A stretch of 64,000 nucleotides of DNA, from the NCBI GenBank assembly GCA_013397795.1, contig VZTJ01004374.1:319227-383226 (forward strand). Reading direction: 5' to 3'. Below are positions 33,561-45,106 of this stretch, piece after piece. The notes under the pieces were generated by a model that was not told the DNA's origin, did not search any database, and saw only the letters and a program-made list of their open reading frames with translations. The stretch's first letter is position 1. Every line of letters begins with the position of its first letter. The DNA is from Orthonyx spaldingii (taxonomy: Eukaryota; Chordata; Aves; Passeriformes; Orthonychidae). The translations under genes and the position numbers were made by a program.

Positions 33561-34864
33561 AAAGTTTTATGTTTTTAGCTCAGTAAAATGGAGTCTACAT
33601 TTGTAACAGGATTTTTTTGAGCTGTTTAAAAAAACTGTTTTTAAAAAAAGACAAAAAAAAATTGAGGTTGAGATGGGCTACCGAAATACTGGCACTTTGT
33701 TTCAAGGATGACTTCAGGGTTAAATTCTGATCCATGAGTAAAATATAAGTAAAAATCTGAAGAATTGTTTACAACTCTAATATGTCACACAGTCATAGGG
33801 CTTGATAGAGAATTCTGAATATCATTTTAATGGGAAGGTGAAGGTATTACAAAATCAAAGTGATTGGAATAATACTTGCTTTTCTTCTAAATGCTGGCTC
33901 TCTCTGCGGAGTATAAATAAGTAATTTTGTTTCAGCTTAGTATAACACTGATCTATTTTTCTTTTGGTTTTGGCATGTCTTGGTTCAAAATGAAATATTT
34001 CAGGTCACTGAAAGAAGAAAAATTAAATGTTGTCATAATCCCCGAAATGTTCTTTTAGTCAGATATTAAAATTATCATTTTAGTACTTCTGGCTATGCTT
34101 GTTCCCAAACAATTTGTTCCATGAACTTTTGGATGATATTTAATCGTTTTCTGTTGACTTCACAACAGTGGAGTATCCCATGGGTCACAAGTTCCATGAG
34201 AAGGTAGTGGAAAAGCTGAGCAAGAGGACTGACTGAACCAAGCTTTAATGATCTGAAAGCTGTGAATCTCACCCAAGGTCTTCCAGGGTGCCTCTGCAGG
34301 TCCTGCAAAAAGGGGCCCTTCCAGGAGATGGTTTGCCTTGTGCTGAAGCAGCTGAGCATGGACTACGTTTCTCCACAGGAATGGAGGTTACTATTATAAG
34401 TAGTATTTGCAATTTTTATGTCTTTCTTCATTCCTTTGTTTTAGCTGCCGTAGTTTCATGGTTTGTCAGAAGCAACGGTGCAAAAAGTCTCCAAACTTTT
34501 CCAGGTCCCTCTGTTCAGGTGTGTCAGAAACAGCACTGTAGGAGCAACAGGCAGCTCCAATAAATCTAGGTGGCTTTGGGAGCTTCCCTTCCTGGTGCTT
34601 GCTTGGCAACCCTGAGCATGAACTCACATCATTTGCCTGGTTTATGTCACATACGGCAGTCTTATTTGCATCTAGGCTTGGGTCCAGATCGTGAATGCCT
34701 TTTAAGCCCCACACCAATTCACACTTATTGCAAAGCCTGGAAAATTAAGCCTTTCTTTAGGCTTTACCCCTGTGGCATCATTGCACCATGTAATTACAGA
34801 CTGTAATGTTATTTTATTATGAAGGTTTAGCAAGATGAGCAGTTTGGGACACACTTAATGCCTA

Positions 34865-34965
34865 ACATGCAGTTCAGCTTGGCTTTGATTTCCGTTACGA
34901 GATTTATTGTCACAGGGAATACACACTTCACTTGACGCTGCCGTGTGCCTGTCTAAGCTGAGTAC
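34865..34965. promoter_or_regulatory. Short enhancer-like block
   Basis: GATTTCCGTTACGAGATTTA, ATTGTCACAG and CTTGACGCTGCCGTGTG keep four CpGs in AT-rich surroundings. ATTGTC is a SOX-type core. Role is inferred. Confidence 0.22.
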
Positions 34966-35245
34966 ATAGACTTTTTAAAACTAGAAAGATTTATTTGTTC
35001 TTTTTAATGTCTGGGACTAAACTTTTGCATGAAAGGAATGTGTTGCCTAAACATAATGTGATCCTTCCAGGTATATAGTGGGATAGAATAATTTGCTTTT
35101 TATCTGCTTTTGTCTGAGAAATATTTCAAAGATCTTTCCTGTCCAGGTTTCCATTGGACTCTAAGCGACTGTTGTCTGTTTTCAGAAGTTCACAGGTCTA
35201 TCAAAATGTACAAATCATATCTCTTCCCTCTTAGCACACACACAG

Positions 35246-35288
35246 GCTCGGATCATTCTGGGGAGGCAGTGCTCGGATCATTCTGGGG
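35246..35288. repeat. 18-bp word duplicated with 7-bp spacer
   Basis: GCTCGGATCATTCTGGGG occurs at 35246-35263 and again at 35271-35288 without mismatch. The periodicity of 25 bp suggests a recent tandem duplication. Confidence 0.85.
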
Positions 35289-35859
35289 TGTTGTATACTT
35301 TGCCAGGTGCTTAGATGCTGTGATAATGAGGGTTATTAAGAAACAGGGATATTAGCTGCTGCAATCCATGGTAGTGGGGGACTGTGCCTGATGACTCAGA
35401 AAGGTCTCAGCTGCTGTGTTCTTGTGTTTAAGGAAGGTGGTGTTTGTTACCTGCCAAGCAGCCTCTGATTTGCAATCTCAAAGCACTGTGAAGTGTCAAC
35501 ACCAAATTAATTTCTTTGTGTGACGGTTGTGATCTCAGACAATCCCTTCTGATACTTGGTGGTTATGGAAGAGTGGTCAATTCAGCTATGAGGTTGTTTT
35601 GGTTTTTTGGCTCCAGTGAACATCAGAGGAAATCCTTCCCTTTTTACTCAACTGTGCTATTGAGAAGAGCGGAGAAATGGCTCAGCTATGTAGCTGGAGT
35701 CAGTTGGAAGTGTTTTCAAAGGAAAAACAGCACTTGAAAGCTGAATTGTCCTGTGATTTCTCTTAACCAGGTATATTTTGCTGTTAACTACAATCTTGTA
35801 ATCCCAAGCAAACCACATACCATCTGTTTATCAATTTATCCACTTGGAAATGAACACAT

Positions 35860-35955
35860 AGCAGGTAATTCTGCTGCTGCAGGTGGCTCAGCCATGAGAC
35901 CTCTGGAGACAATAATTATCAATCACTTCTGTCTGAATTAAGATACCCTCTGCAC
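35860..35955. promoter_or_regulatory. Short enhancer-like block
   Basis: AGGTAATTCTGCTG near 35863 and AATAATTATCAATCAC near 35911 flank a CAGGTGGCTC E-box-like word. The mix of homeodomain, ONECUT-like (ATCAAT) and E-box words suggests regulation; this is inferred. Confidence 0.22.
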
Positions 35956-36714
35956 CAGTTCACAACAAGAGCAGATGTTGAAAGTTAACCACACATGCCT
36001 GCACAGGGGACTATTCACACAGGTTTGTCACACAGGGGCAGTGGAAGGATTCAACTTCATGATTGACTTTCCTAGAATGACACTGACAACGGCTGATGAC
36101 CAGTTTCTGTTGGTCTCATTGCATTATTTTAGTTGAACTTCTTAAACCATAAAGTGCTTATATTCCCATTTTTATCCTTGTGGTAGCACAAACTGCAGCT
36201 CATCTTCTGGATATAAGATGTGGTTATCTAGAAATGCATGGGAGAGAGAGGATTATGCAAATATGCTTATTACTCTGTTATGGTGCTGGTGGTGGTTTGT
36301 TTATGCTTGTTTTGTCTTTGGTTTATTTTTAATTTGAGCTCATTAACACTTGAGGCAACATGTATTTTTCCTGCAATCTGAAGACAAAATCATAGGAAAA
36401 AAGATTGTTGCCACCTCTATTATATCTGGGCTGAGACATAAAGAGTCTGCACATTGTTGACCAAGCCTCTCTTAAATCCCCCCAGCTCCCCCCAAGTCCT
36501 TGTTTTCTTACTCCTGAGCTGAAAGTATCAACCAGAAGCAAACACACGATGTTTTTGTAGTTGTTTCCTTAGAAATTAGGCAATTCTTCTGCTACACCTT
36601 AATTGCATATGTGGCAGATCCCGTCATAAGTCATTCTGACAAAAAGGCCAGGGAATGTTAATATTTTTGTTTACAGTATGTTAAACAGATGTTTTTTTCA
36701 GTGTAGAGATAAGA

Positions 36715-36900
36715 CTACATTAAATATGATTTTATAAATAGAGGCTCTTACAGCTCAGCTCCTCTCGGGACTGCTCTGATTTGCTTGCTGGATGATTACA
36801 ATGGGTTTATAATTACACCTGTTAGCCAAGGTGTATATCAGAACTAAATTACAAAGCACCTTACAGTCAAGATTTTTCTAGTGTACAATGAGCTGAAAAG
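36715..36900. promoter_or_regulatory. Candidate enhancer block
   Basis: Between 36720 and 36860 the sequence has ATTTTATAAATAGAGGC (TATA/MEF2-like), GATGATTACAATGGG, TTTATAATTACACC and CTAAATTACAAAG. MEF2 binds (C/T)TA(A/T)4TA(A/G); CTATTTATAA in reverse complement fits it. The block has no homopolymer and contrasts with T-rich surroundings. Role is inferred. Confidence 0.3.
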
Positions 36901-39900
36901 GCTTTTTGTCCATAAGGACAAAGAAATTATTTTTCACATTATTAAAATTACAGAAGCTTTCTGGACAAACATAGTGATAATACAGTAGATTAAGACAGAC
37001 AAACTTTTTCTTTGTTTATTTTTATTATTTGTTTATTTTGGAAGGTGCTTAGTAATTACTCCCAGAAAGTTTAACTCCTTGTGAGCAGGTGACTAAGCCT
37101 CTGGTAATTTTCATACTTGGTGAAGCTTGCAGCAGGTTATTTTGCCATGGTTTTGTTCCTAACTACTTTTTTTCATACAAATGAAGAAAGCCAATTGTAC
37201 TATTACAAAAATAAAAATAGCACACAAACAAAAAAATCCTATCCAAAACTAAAAGGCTTGTGTTTAGAAGAATGAGGACATATGATTTTCATCCTTAAAA
37301 GAAAAACATTTAAAACAGTTCAATCTTTTCTAAGTCATCTGCAGCTGTCCCTTAGGCTGAGGTACCTCTATCTGCCATGAGGAGTTGGGCAAATGAAATC
37401 ATAAAGAAGTGGCTGTTTTGCTCATATATGAATACTCAGTGAAGCAACAGGAGCAAAATAATTCCATAGAAACACATGATTGAGGTAATACTTAGAACAG
37501 GCTCTCTCAGTGCAGGCTCTAAAATACATTATTTCAAACATAAATGTCAGCCTGATCCAAGTCCTGCTGAGGCCAGTGGAAATAGTCCCAGTTTCAAAGT
37601 TTTGGTTTTGATTATGACTAGATCCAATATTTTTTGAATTTACCTGAAACACAGGGTGAAGTTTTTGAAAGTACTAATGTGAATTAGGTTTCCAGCTGCA
37701 GAAGGCTATTGAAATGTTTTTGAATGTCTTATCCATGTCCTGGTGTGCTCTTTAGCCAGGAGTTCTTGTGTGTTTCCATCCGTTGAAGTGCACGATGGTT
37801 TGAACATCAGAAGATCTGGGAAGGCTACAATGGATGTGCTTTGCAGGGCTGCCATTTGTGGGAGCGTGCACAGAAGGAGGTTGATGGATTTTCTTGGAGA
37901 CCCAACTATTTAGGTCTTAACCCAGCAAAAGACAGGTCCTGGCCAACCTGCATCTTTGTTATAGAGCGTGGCAGCTGCTGAATTCCAGACTTCCATTGGG
38001 AGAGGTTAAGGAGAGCCCACAAGTAGTGCCTCAGGGACATCCAGGTGTGTTTGTAATAGCCCTACATATACTGAGGGACTTGATTGTTGGATAAGATCCC
38101 TGTTGCTCATCCTTTTGTAAATAAGTTTTTCCAGTATCACAGTGTATCAGTGAAGCCACCATTCACCTCCCATATTTGTTTTTCACCTTCCAGCAGTGTT
38201 CCTGGGTGGCCCAGCATGCAGGGACACTGCTGGTCATGGGAATGACACAAGCTGTGGTACCTGGGAGTACAGCTGCACTGCTCCAATCACTCGTGTGCTT
38301 GAAGAGTGTGAAATGGAGTTCAACTAACCTGTCTTGACTCCTGGCTAGTATCAGGAAGAGTCATTTCACTGTGCAAGCGAGTCTTTTGCTCCATCTTTCA
38401 GAGGAATATTTTTGACTTATTGGTGGTTTTAGTGAACTGATTAAAATAATTATGTAGGTCTGAACTTCTCTGAATAGCACAAGAGCAGGTGCTTCCGCAG
38501 TTTGTCTCTTATATGCAGAGCTCTGCTCAGACAAGATGCTTGTCTTGTCAGAGTGCAAAAAGACTTTTTTTGCCAGCTTGGTTGTTACCGCCTGGGTAAT
38601 ACTGACCCCGACTGTTTACCCCTTCAGCAGCTCAGCACTGCCTAGTGAAAAGAAATCTCTTTTCCCCACATGTTTTGAGAAGGAGAAGAGTTGGTTGTTT
38701 ATAAAATTTTGGGAAACTAAAGACACTTCTGTAAAGAAAGAAGGGTGGATGTCAAATGAAGGAATGGTGAAATGGTCACCTATAGATACCATTTCTGAAA
38801 AGTTGTCCAGTCCAAGGACATTAGTCAGGCATAGAAAGAAAAAAGTGCAAAAAACAAATCTGATTGCCGTGTTCACCCTGCCTTGGTGAACTTACCCACA
38901 GGGCAGCCTTCCCTGTTGAGTTTACTGCCCATAAATGTGCACATGCACTAAGCAGACAGTACCTCTATTCTTGCCTCATATATCTTTCAGAGAATGAACT
39001 TGCTGTCTTTCTGAAGGCATTGCTTAATGGCTGAGGGGTAAATGGACCACTTGAGATAAGCCATATTTGAAGGAGCCTGTAGGCATGTTGTTCATGAACT
39101 TTAATTTTTCCCTGAGTGGAACTGGAAGAGAATAAGCTGAATGTTGAAAGGTGGTGATGGAAAAGTAACAGAAAAGCAAGGGGTAGGAGGAAATGTAGGG
39201 CATAAGAAAATAAGAAGGGGTGAGTAGGTGGGAAAATGGAAGAAATGGAAAGGAAGAGGGAAAGACATAGTGAGGCAGCTGGTATTAAGTGATTGGTCCT
39301 AGGATGAGCCTCCAGAGGAGATTTTATTAGCTGTTTCGCTCCAATTATGCAGAGAACAACTGACTATAGATATCTGCTTGGACACTATTTTCAGACACTG
39401 TTTTCACCCAGTGCAAGTAATAATGCTGGTTTGAATGAAGTGTTTTAGAGTTTTCTGGAGAAAAATGGAATGTGATCCCCCTAGGCTCTAATCTGAGAGT
39501 GAACAGTGGTGTTGTCCATTGTGCTGATTCTGGTTTCAGTGGAATTCAGGGGGCTCACTCATACGGGGTGCCACCAAACTTCAGCAGGAGCTCCCCTTAG
39601 CACCAGGTCAAAGGCTGACAAAAAGAGGGGCTAACTATGCTTCTTCCATGGCAACCTTCTCTTTTGGAAATGCCAAAACAGTTGCTGAATCTTGTTTGAT
39701 TTAGATGTGGCACATTAGAGCTGGCATGGTTGCAAATGTCAGTCTAGTTGGGTTGAGGAGTAATACTTGTTATTATACACAGTTCTTGATAGGACCATGA
39801 ACACAGAGTATAGAAGGCCAGGTCTGTAACAGGTATGAATTTTCTACACAAAAATTTCATCTGTTCCATTGAACCAAATAGTTCTTTCCCTTGGTGAGTG

Positions 39901-40499
39901 TCTGCCACTTCTTGCTGGATCTTGACAGTCAGGACTCTTCTCAGATATGCTTATTGCTCTGCTGACTTTGGCCAGTGTGTGATGGCTGGGACAGCCCCTC
40001 CTAAGTGAACACAGCAGGACTGCCAGTTTCTGACTTTTTCTTGTTTTCACAGGGGAAGCAACAGTGCAATAACTGTACAACTTCCCTGATGTTGCTGACT
40101 TGAGATGAACCCAGGTAGCATGTTTATCACAGATCTCAGCTCTCTTTCAGAAATCAAATTACCTTTGATCTCCAAATCCTCCATTTATTATCATTCAAGA
40201 CCAGAAAGTCTGATTCATAAAAATGAAGGTACAACCATGTCCAAGAGACTGGCCACAGCCTCTGCTGTTCCTCCTTTCCTGAGGTGTTTGAGCCAGTATG
40301 AGGGGACACACACTTTAAAGACCTCCAAATGACAAGAGAGTGGACTTGCAGTAAAAAGACACATACTGTAGAGCTGTGGCAACTGGAGTACACAGCGTTA
40401 TAACAAGTAGCTCTCCAGCTGCTGTCAGCCTTGACAAGTACCCTATTGAAATGCAGATGCCTCCTTCTTGCACCCAATGCAGCAAACGATTCAGCCAGG
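36901..40499. other. Non-coding stretch, no gene seen
   Basis: Open frames up to 117 codons (38536-38889, plus), with a shadow on the other strand and no domain. A/T-rich low-complexity sequence lies around 37005-37040 and 37200-37240. A purine-rich segment at 39148-39276 is listed separately. Otherwise nothing seen. Confidence 0.5.
39148..39276 (+). repeat. Purine-rich segment
   Basis: About 130 bp of mostly A and G on the plus strand with scattered T and C, ending in GGAAAGGAAGAGGGAAAGAC. Low complexity; possible weak triplex potential. Confidence 0.6.
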
Positions 40500-41225
40500 A
40501 TAAGTTCCTCTGGCTCTAATGAGAAAGAGGGGAAAGGACGAGCTTTTGATAATACATAATCATCTCGGGTTGTTGTGTCCTCGGGGTAGGGCCATATCAG
40601 GCAGGTGCTTTGCGCATTATTCTGTTATGAAATTTAATATTTGGCCTATCGTACCCACAGCCCAGCCAGGAAGATGCAGTGGCATCTAAGGCTAGGATTT
40701 GTTCCCTATTTTTTGACTTTGTGGCAGTAAGTGGGAATGACCTCAGCCTTGACAGAAGATGACTTTTTATAAGCTTTTACCTGCAGGTGGATGTTAATAA
40801 ATATTTCTTGCATTCTAATACACTTCCACTTAAACATTATTAGCAAAATCTCCCTTCTTCCTTTAATCACCGGAGCTAGACATTTCTGAGCTTTTGAAAA
40901 GAGACAAACATGCAACAAATCGCGCTTGACTAATTTTGTTAAATTCTACAGAAAAGCAAATGTGAAGTCAAGTCTCTAGAGGTCGAGTCTTTGGCAAGAG
41001 GAATTTGTAAGCGGAGTACTATTTGTTCTCTGATTATTTGCTCCGCTGACAGTAGATGAAGAAAAGACGAAGCAGAAGATTTGTGTTAATTTAGAAAAAT
41101 GTTTGAAAATGTTTGCCTTGCAATTCCAAATATATTAGCTAAATGTTATTGAATAATAATGAGAATGGGCGTTTATTGACTGAAGGACTTTGGAACTATG
41201 CAAAATTAATTTGTATTTATTTAAC
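40500..41225. promoter_or_regulatory. Extended candidate enhancer cluster (about 700 bp)
   Basis: The longest enhancer-like block in the window. CpGs are kept in strongly AT-rich DNA near 40565, 40583, 40613, 40649, 40871, 40920-40925, 40983, 41012 and 41043. Recognisable words include the palindromic ACCTGCAGGT at 40779-40788 overlapping the CAGGTG E-box (40784-40789), AATCGCGC at 40918-40925 (E2F-like), CTAATTTTG near 40930, TTGGCAAGAGGAA near 40992 (NFI half site) and CGTTTATTGACTG near 41170. Simple repeats are absent, although the flanks carry them. The 70-codon minus frame at 40706-40918 has no domain. Constraint is inferred from composition. Confidence 0.42.
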
Positions 41226-44200
41226 ACTGCCTTTCAATGAATCTTTGTTCATGTCTCTGCAGCTTGGATTTCCTTGCAAGAGCTGATCTCTTTTTATAGC
41301 ACTTCTTTATTTTAGTAACCAGTCTAAGTGCCTTGGTTCCCTAACAAAGCTTGAACAAGAAACGAAGTAAATATACAAAGCAAGGGCTTGCTTCTCAGAG
41401 GTGCTATTGTTTGTACAATGGTAAAGCGCCGGCATCTCTGCTGAGGCCTGGGCCACCTCTTGCTGGATGTGTAGTAACCCCAAATCTTCCCAGACAAATG
41501 GCTGAAAGAAAAGAACTCTGTTATCTTTGACTTGCAAGAGAAGAGCTGAAGTGGGGAGCAAGCAGGAGACCCATCCCAGTCTCTGGTAGCAGTGATCTGG
41601 GCTTCCCCAAGCCACAACCCCTTACCCCAAGCATGATTCCCTCCTCTCATTCTATATGAAGCTCTCTACCTGATGCCTTTTTCTTACACAAAGAGAAATG
41701 TTTCATCAGAATAAAATGAAGAAGGATGAGAGTCATAGGTAAGGAGATCTGAGAAGGACTTACTAGTAAAGAGTATCTATTAAAAGCAAAAACTCAAGAT
41801 CTCACCAATCTTTCATGCAAAGATGACCTTCTTGTCCAGCCCGTGCCCACAAACACCATGTGGGAGATTAAACGAGTTGAGTACATCATCTTCCTCACTC
41901 TTCCAGCACCCTGGGTGTCTTCCTGGTGTTTATGCATCCCATTCAGCTGTGCCCTGAAGCACAGCAGCACTCAGTCCTGTGTGGTCAGTGCTCTGCTGAA
42001 GGACACACACATGAATGTCTTTCTCCTGTGGGCCAGTGGGGACCATGGCCAGGTGCTGGTTTACAGACTGGGACTGCAAAGACCCTCATCTCTTCTGTTG
42101 CACCCCATACAAAGAGCAGCTGGGCTCATTTAGTCCTTGTGCATCCTCCGTGGAGCAGTGCCAGGAGCCTGTTTAATCATTCTCTCTCACTGAGATGGGA
42201 TTGAGCAACTCCTAAATCCTTTCTGATATCTTCCCTAACAGTGCCACGGAGGGCACACTACAGCTTCCTGCTGCTTCAGGGGGCTGCTGGCCCAGATTCA
42301 GCATATCTTTACCTCTCTGCGGAACACAGAATGTTGTTACTCATTCCTGTTTCATAACAGCCTTTCACATGTGGAAGGTTTTACCCTCTCTGCCTTTTTC
42401 TTTAGTTCTAGACTAAGCAAACCCATAGGGTTTTTGCCTCTGGTGTGGGTGGGGAGTCTCTGAGCTCAAGTGCTTCCACTTGCCATTTCTCCATCGCTAC
42501 AGAGCCCATGTCCTGTGTGTGTCCTTCCTGTCTCCCCCAAAGACATTAGGACTGCCCCCCATACTTCCCATTTTGGGAAATGCCACTAAGGACTCATGGA
42601 CATGACAGTGAAAATGTTTCCCAACTGCTGTACAGTGGAAAACCAGAGATTAGGCAGCATTTGTCAATAGGAACAAAGGCAGAATGTCACATTCCTTTCC
42701 TTTATGGGTGTGGAAGTGTTAAAGACTTTTAAGCTTTGCTGAGGACAAGGCAAAAGAAGTCCCCAGCACATCTGTAATGGTTGCACCCTTACCTCTACAT
42801 ACATGTGTTATCTGTAGCAACTCAATACTTTTGCAGAGGGCTTTGGAAGTGTGAGAATGGAACAGGTTCTTTTTAATCTCATTTATTTCCTCAGGCCATC
42901 TGGGTTTAGTAAACACTCAAGACAACTGAGAGGAAAAAGTTGAACCTTAGCACTAACAGGTTCATATGTGCATTGAAAGCCAGGACTGCCTGCACTCCAA
43001 GCATTGCCTGAATCACTGGCTTGCTATGAAGCCTTAATAGCTTTTGTGCAGTTTATGTATGTTAAAGTAGGCCCAGTACTGACTTCTGCCTCATGGGGTG
43101 TTGGGAATGTTTATTACTTTTTGCTGAGAGTGAACAGCATTATTAAAAAAAACCTATTGGTCTTATCCAAGACTCATTAAAACCTTGCAAATTTGGCTTG
43201 TGCAGAGTCATCCTCAGGAGTTACCTGTTGAAGTTGCTTTACACCTTCATGTGTGAGAATGGCAGAGCTAAGCCTTTCAAATGGTTTCCAAGTGAATCTG
43301 CTCTCAACGTGGTCAGGAGAATCTTAAACTGGCTTCAGTGGAAGCATGGGATGTGGTCCAAAGTAAAAGAATCGGCATTCTGGGAGTTTGAATGAAAACT
43401 AGTAACTAATAAATGAAAAGTACTTTTGTTTATCCATGCTGGCAAGCAGCCTGTCTGTAGTGGGAACACCAGTGCCCAAGTATGTTCTTTATCCGTTTGG
43501 ATTTATACAATGCTAAAATGGGAGCCTGGCCAAAGCATGAGGTACCCCTGTCACAAAAAGCAAGCTTGGTTCCGAGAGCCATTTATGAAATCTATGTGAA
43601 ACAGAGCTCCTAACTCCATGAAATCTCTCCCTTTGTCTGTTCTTGTTTGTATTTGTCTAGCACAGACTTTCACTAAAGTCGCTGCTACGTTGCTGACCTC
43701 TGTGTAATGCTGGGAGTATGGTGGGAGTATTTGGATGTAAATGGTGCAAAACATGAGCTAGAGGCCTGGATGTTTTTTGTTCTCATAGTCCTCAAAGTTC
43801 CTTTACTGGGAGGATTCTCAGATGGTTTAGTTAGCTTAGCTCTTTTACTGCCTTGAAGTAGCACCAGGTGTTCAACCCACCAGCACTTGTGTGACCCTGT
43901 ACCTGTCTCTCTACTCACTGGCATCAGAAAGGGGATGAGTAAACCATCAATCATGGTTTCTGGGGTTTAAAAGTAAACTTACAAACCTTGATTTATTTTG
44001 AAGTGAAGGCAGCAGAAGGAAGGTTAAAGTGGTATTTTTCCAGTATTGCCACCAGCTGACTCTTCCCATTATCTATAGTCCTGCTGTGAGTCTTGTGTAA
44101 TTTTATTGAAATTTGTGTTATGGTAAGTGTTCTGAGAAGGGGGATATTCCTCTTTATTGTTCCTGATCCAGAAAACTGAGGATGCAAATATTCTACTTAG

Positions 44201-45077
44201 ACTTCAAAGTATATTTTAACATTAGGGAGTGGAGTAAGAAAAAGCTCTTTTGCCTTTTCTTGAGGTTTACACTCAAGGTACTGGATAATATGATAACATT
44301 TTGTATAATTATTGTATGAATGAAAAGCTGCTGGAGGGAGTTTTAAGGAACCATTCAGCTGAGCCACACCTTAAATATTTGCCTGATTTTTGTGTCTGAG
44401 CATCCTAATTACAAAACCCCCCACAGTTAGAACTTGTGTAGGACATTTTATTCAAGTCAGGCATATATTAATAGGTGATACAGCATAACACAAAGTAATG
44501 ATAAGGCAATCTCTAGCTGTAACTTTATGGAAGGGCTTTTTAAATTGCAGAAAAATAACTCCCACCTATTGCAAGGCATCTTGGTCAGCTACTTCATATG
44601 TTCCACTGGAGGGGGAGTGGGTGGTTTCATCCAGGCTGGTAAATCTGAACCCTGGTTTGACACTACCTCTGTCTGAGGTTGAGCCATTTGAATTTCAGGG
44701 TATGCAAAGTGATTGGGATGGAAGGTGTGGGGGAAGAGGCTTTCAGCTAGTTAAAGCCTTACACTGTTCTTGGTATGATGCCTCCTGATGGGAAGCAGTC
44801 TAATAAAGCTTCCATTTTCAAGTTGAGATAAAAGCATTACCTATCCAATAGATCTGTGTGTAGAGACTAATGCCTCTGTGCTTTGTTTTCACGTATTATA
44901 TGTACAACTGGCATTAATTGTTACATTTTCCTTATGTTTTTCCAGTATGTTTTTAATCTCTGCAGGCTGTATTGATTTTTTTCCTGTGTTGCTTCTACAC
45001 TTGCCACCAGGACCTCCTTGTAGATAAGGTGTTTCAATTCAGTGTGTGATATTTCTTGGGAAAACACTCTAAAACAC

Positions 45078-45106
45078 TTTTTTTTTTTTTAATGTGTTTT
45101 TTTTTT
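45078..45106 (+). repeat. Double poly-T run
   Basis: Thirteen T, a short AATGTG break, then ten T; low-complexity sequence followed by a pyrimidine run. Confidence 0.9.

Larger units (their letters stand above)
33561..36714. other. Non-coding stretch, no gene seen
   Basis: Open frames up to 91 codons only. An acceptor-like CTCCACAG near 34378 precedes an open frame (34288-34563), but no donor pairs with it. Candidate regulatory blocks at 34865-34965 and 35860-35955 and a small duplication at 35246-35288 are listed separately. Confidence 0.5.

Noticed and set aside
6606..34671. Several ATTTGCAT octamers (6606, 19338, 26817, 31355, 34664)
   Set aside because: The number is only slightly above chance for an AT-rich 64-kb window. 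Only the one at 31355 lies in an enhancer-like block and is mentioned there.
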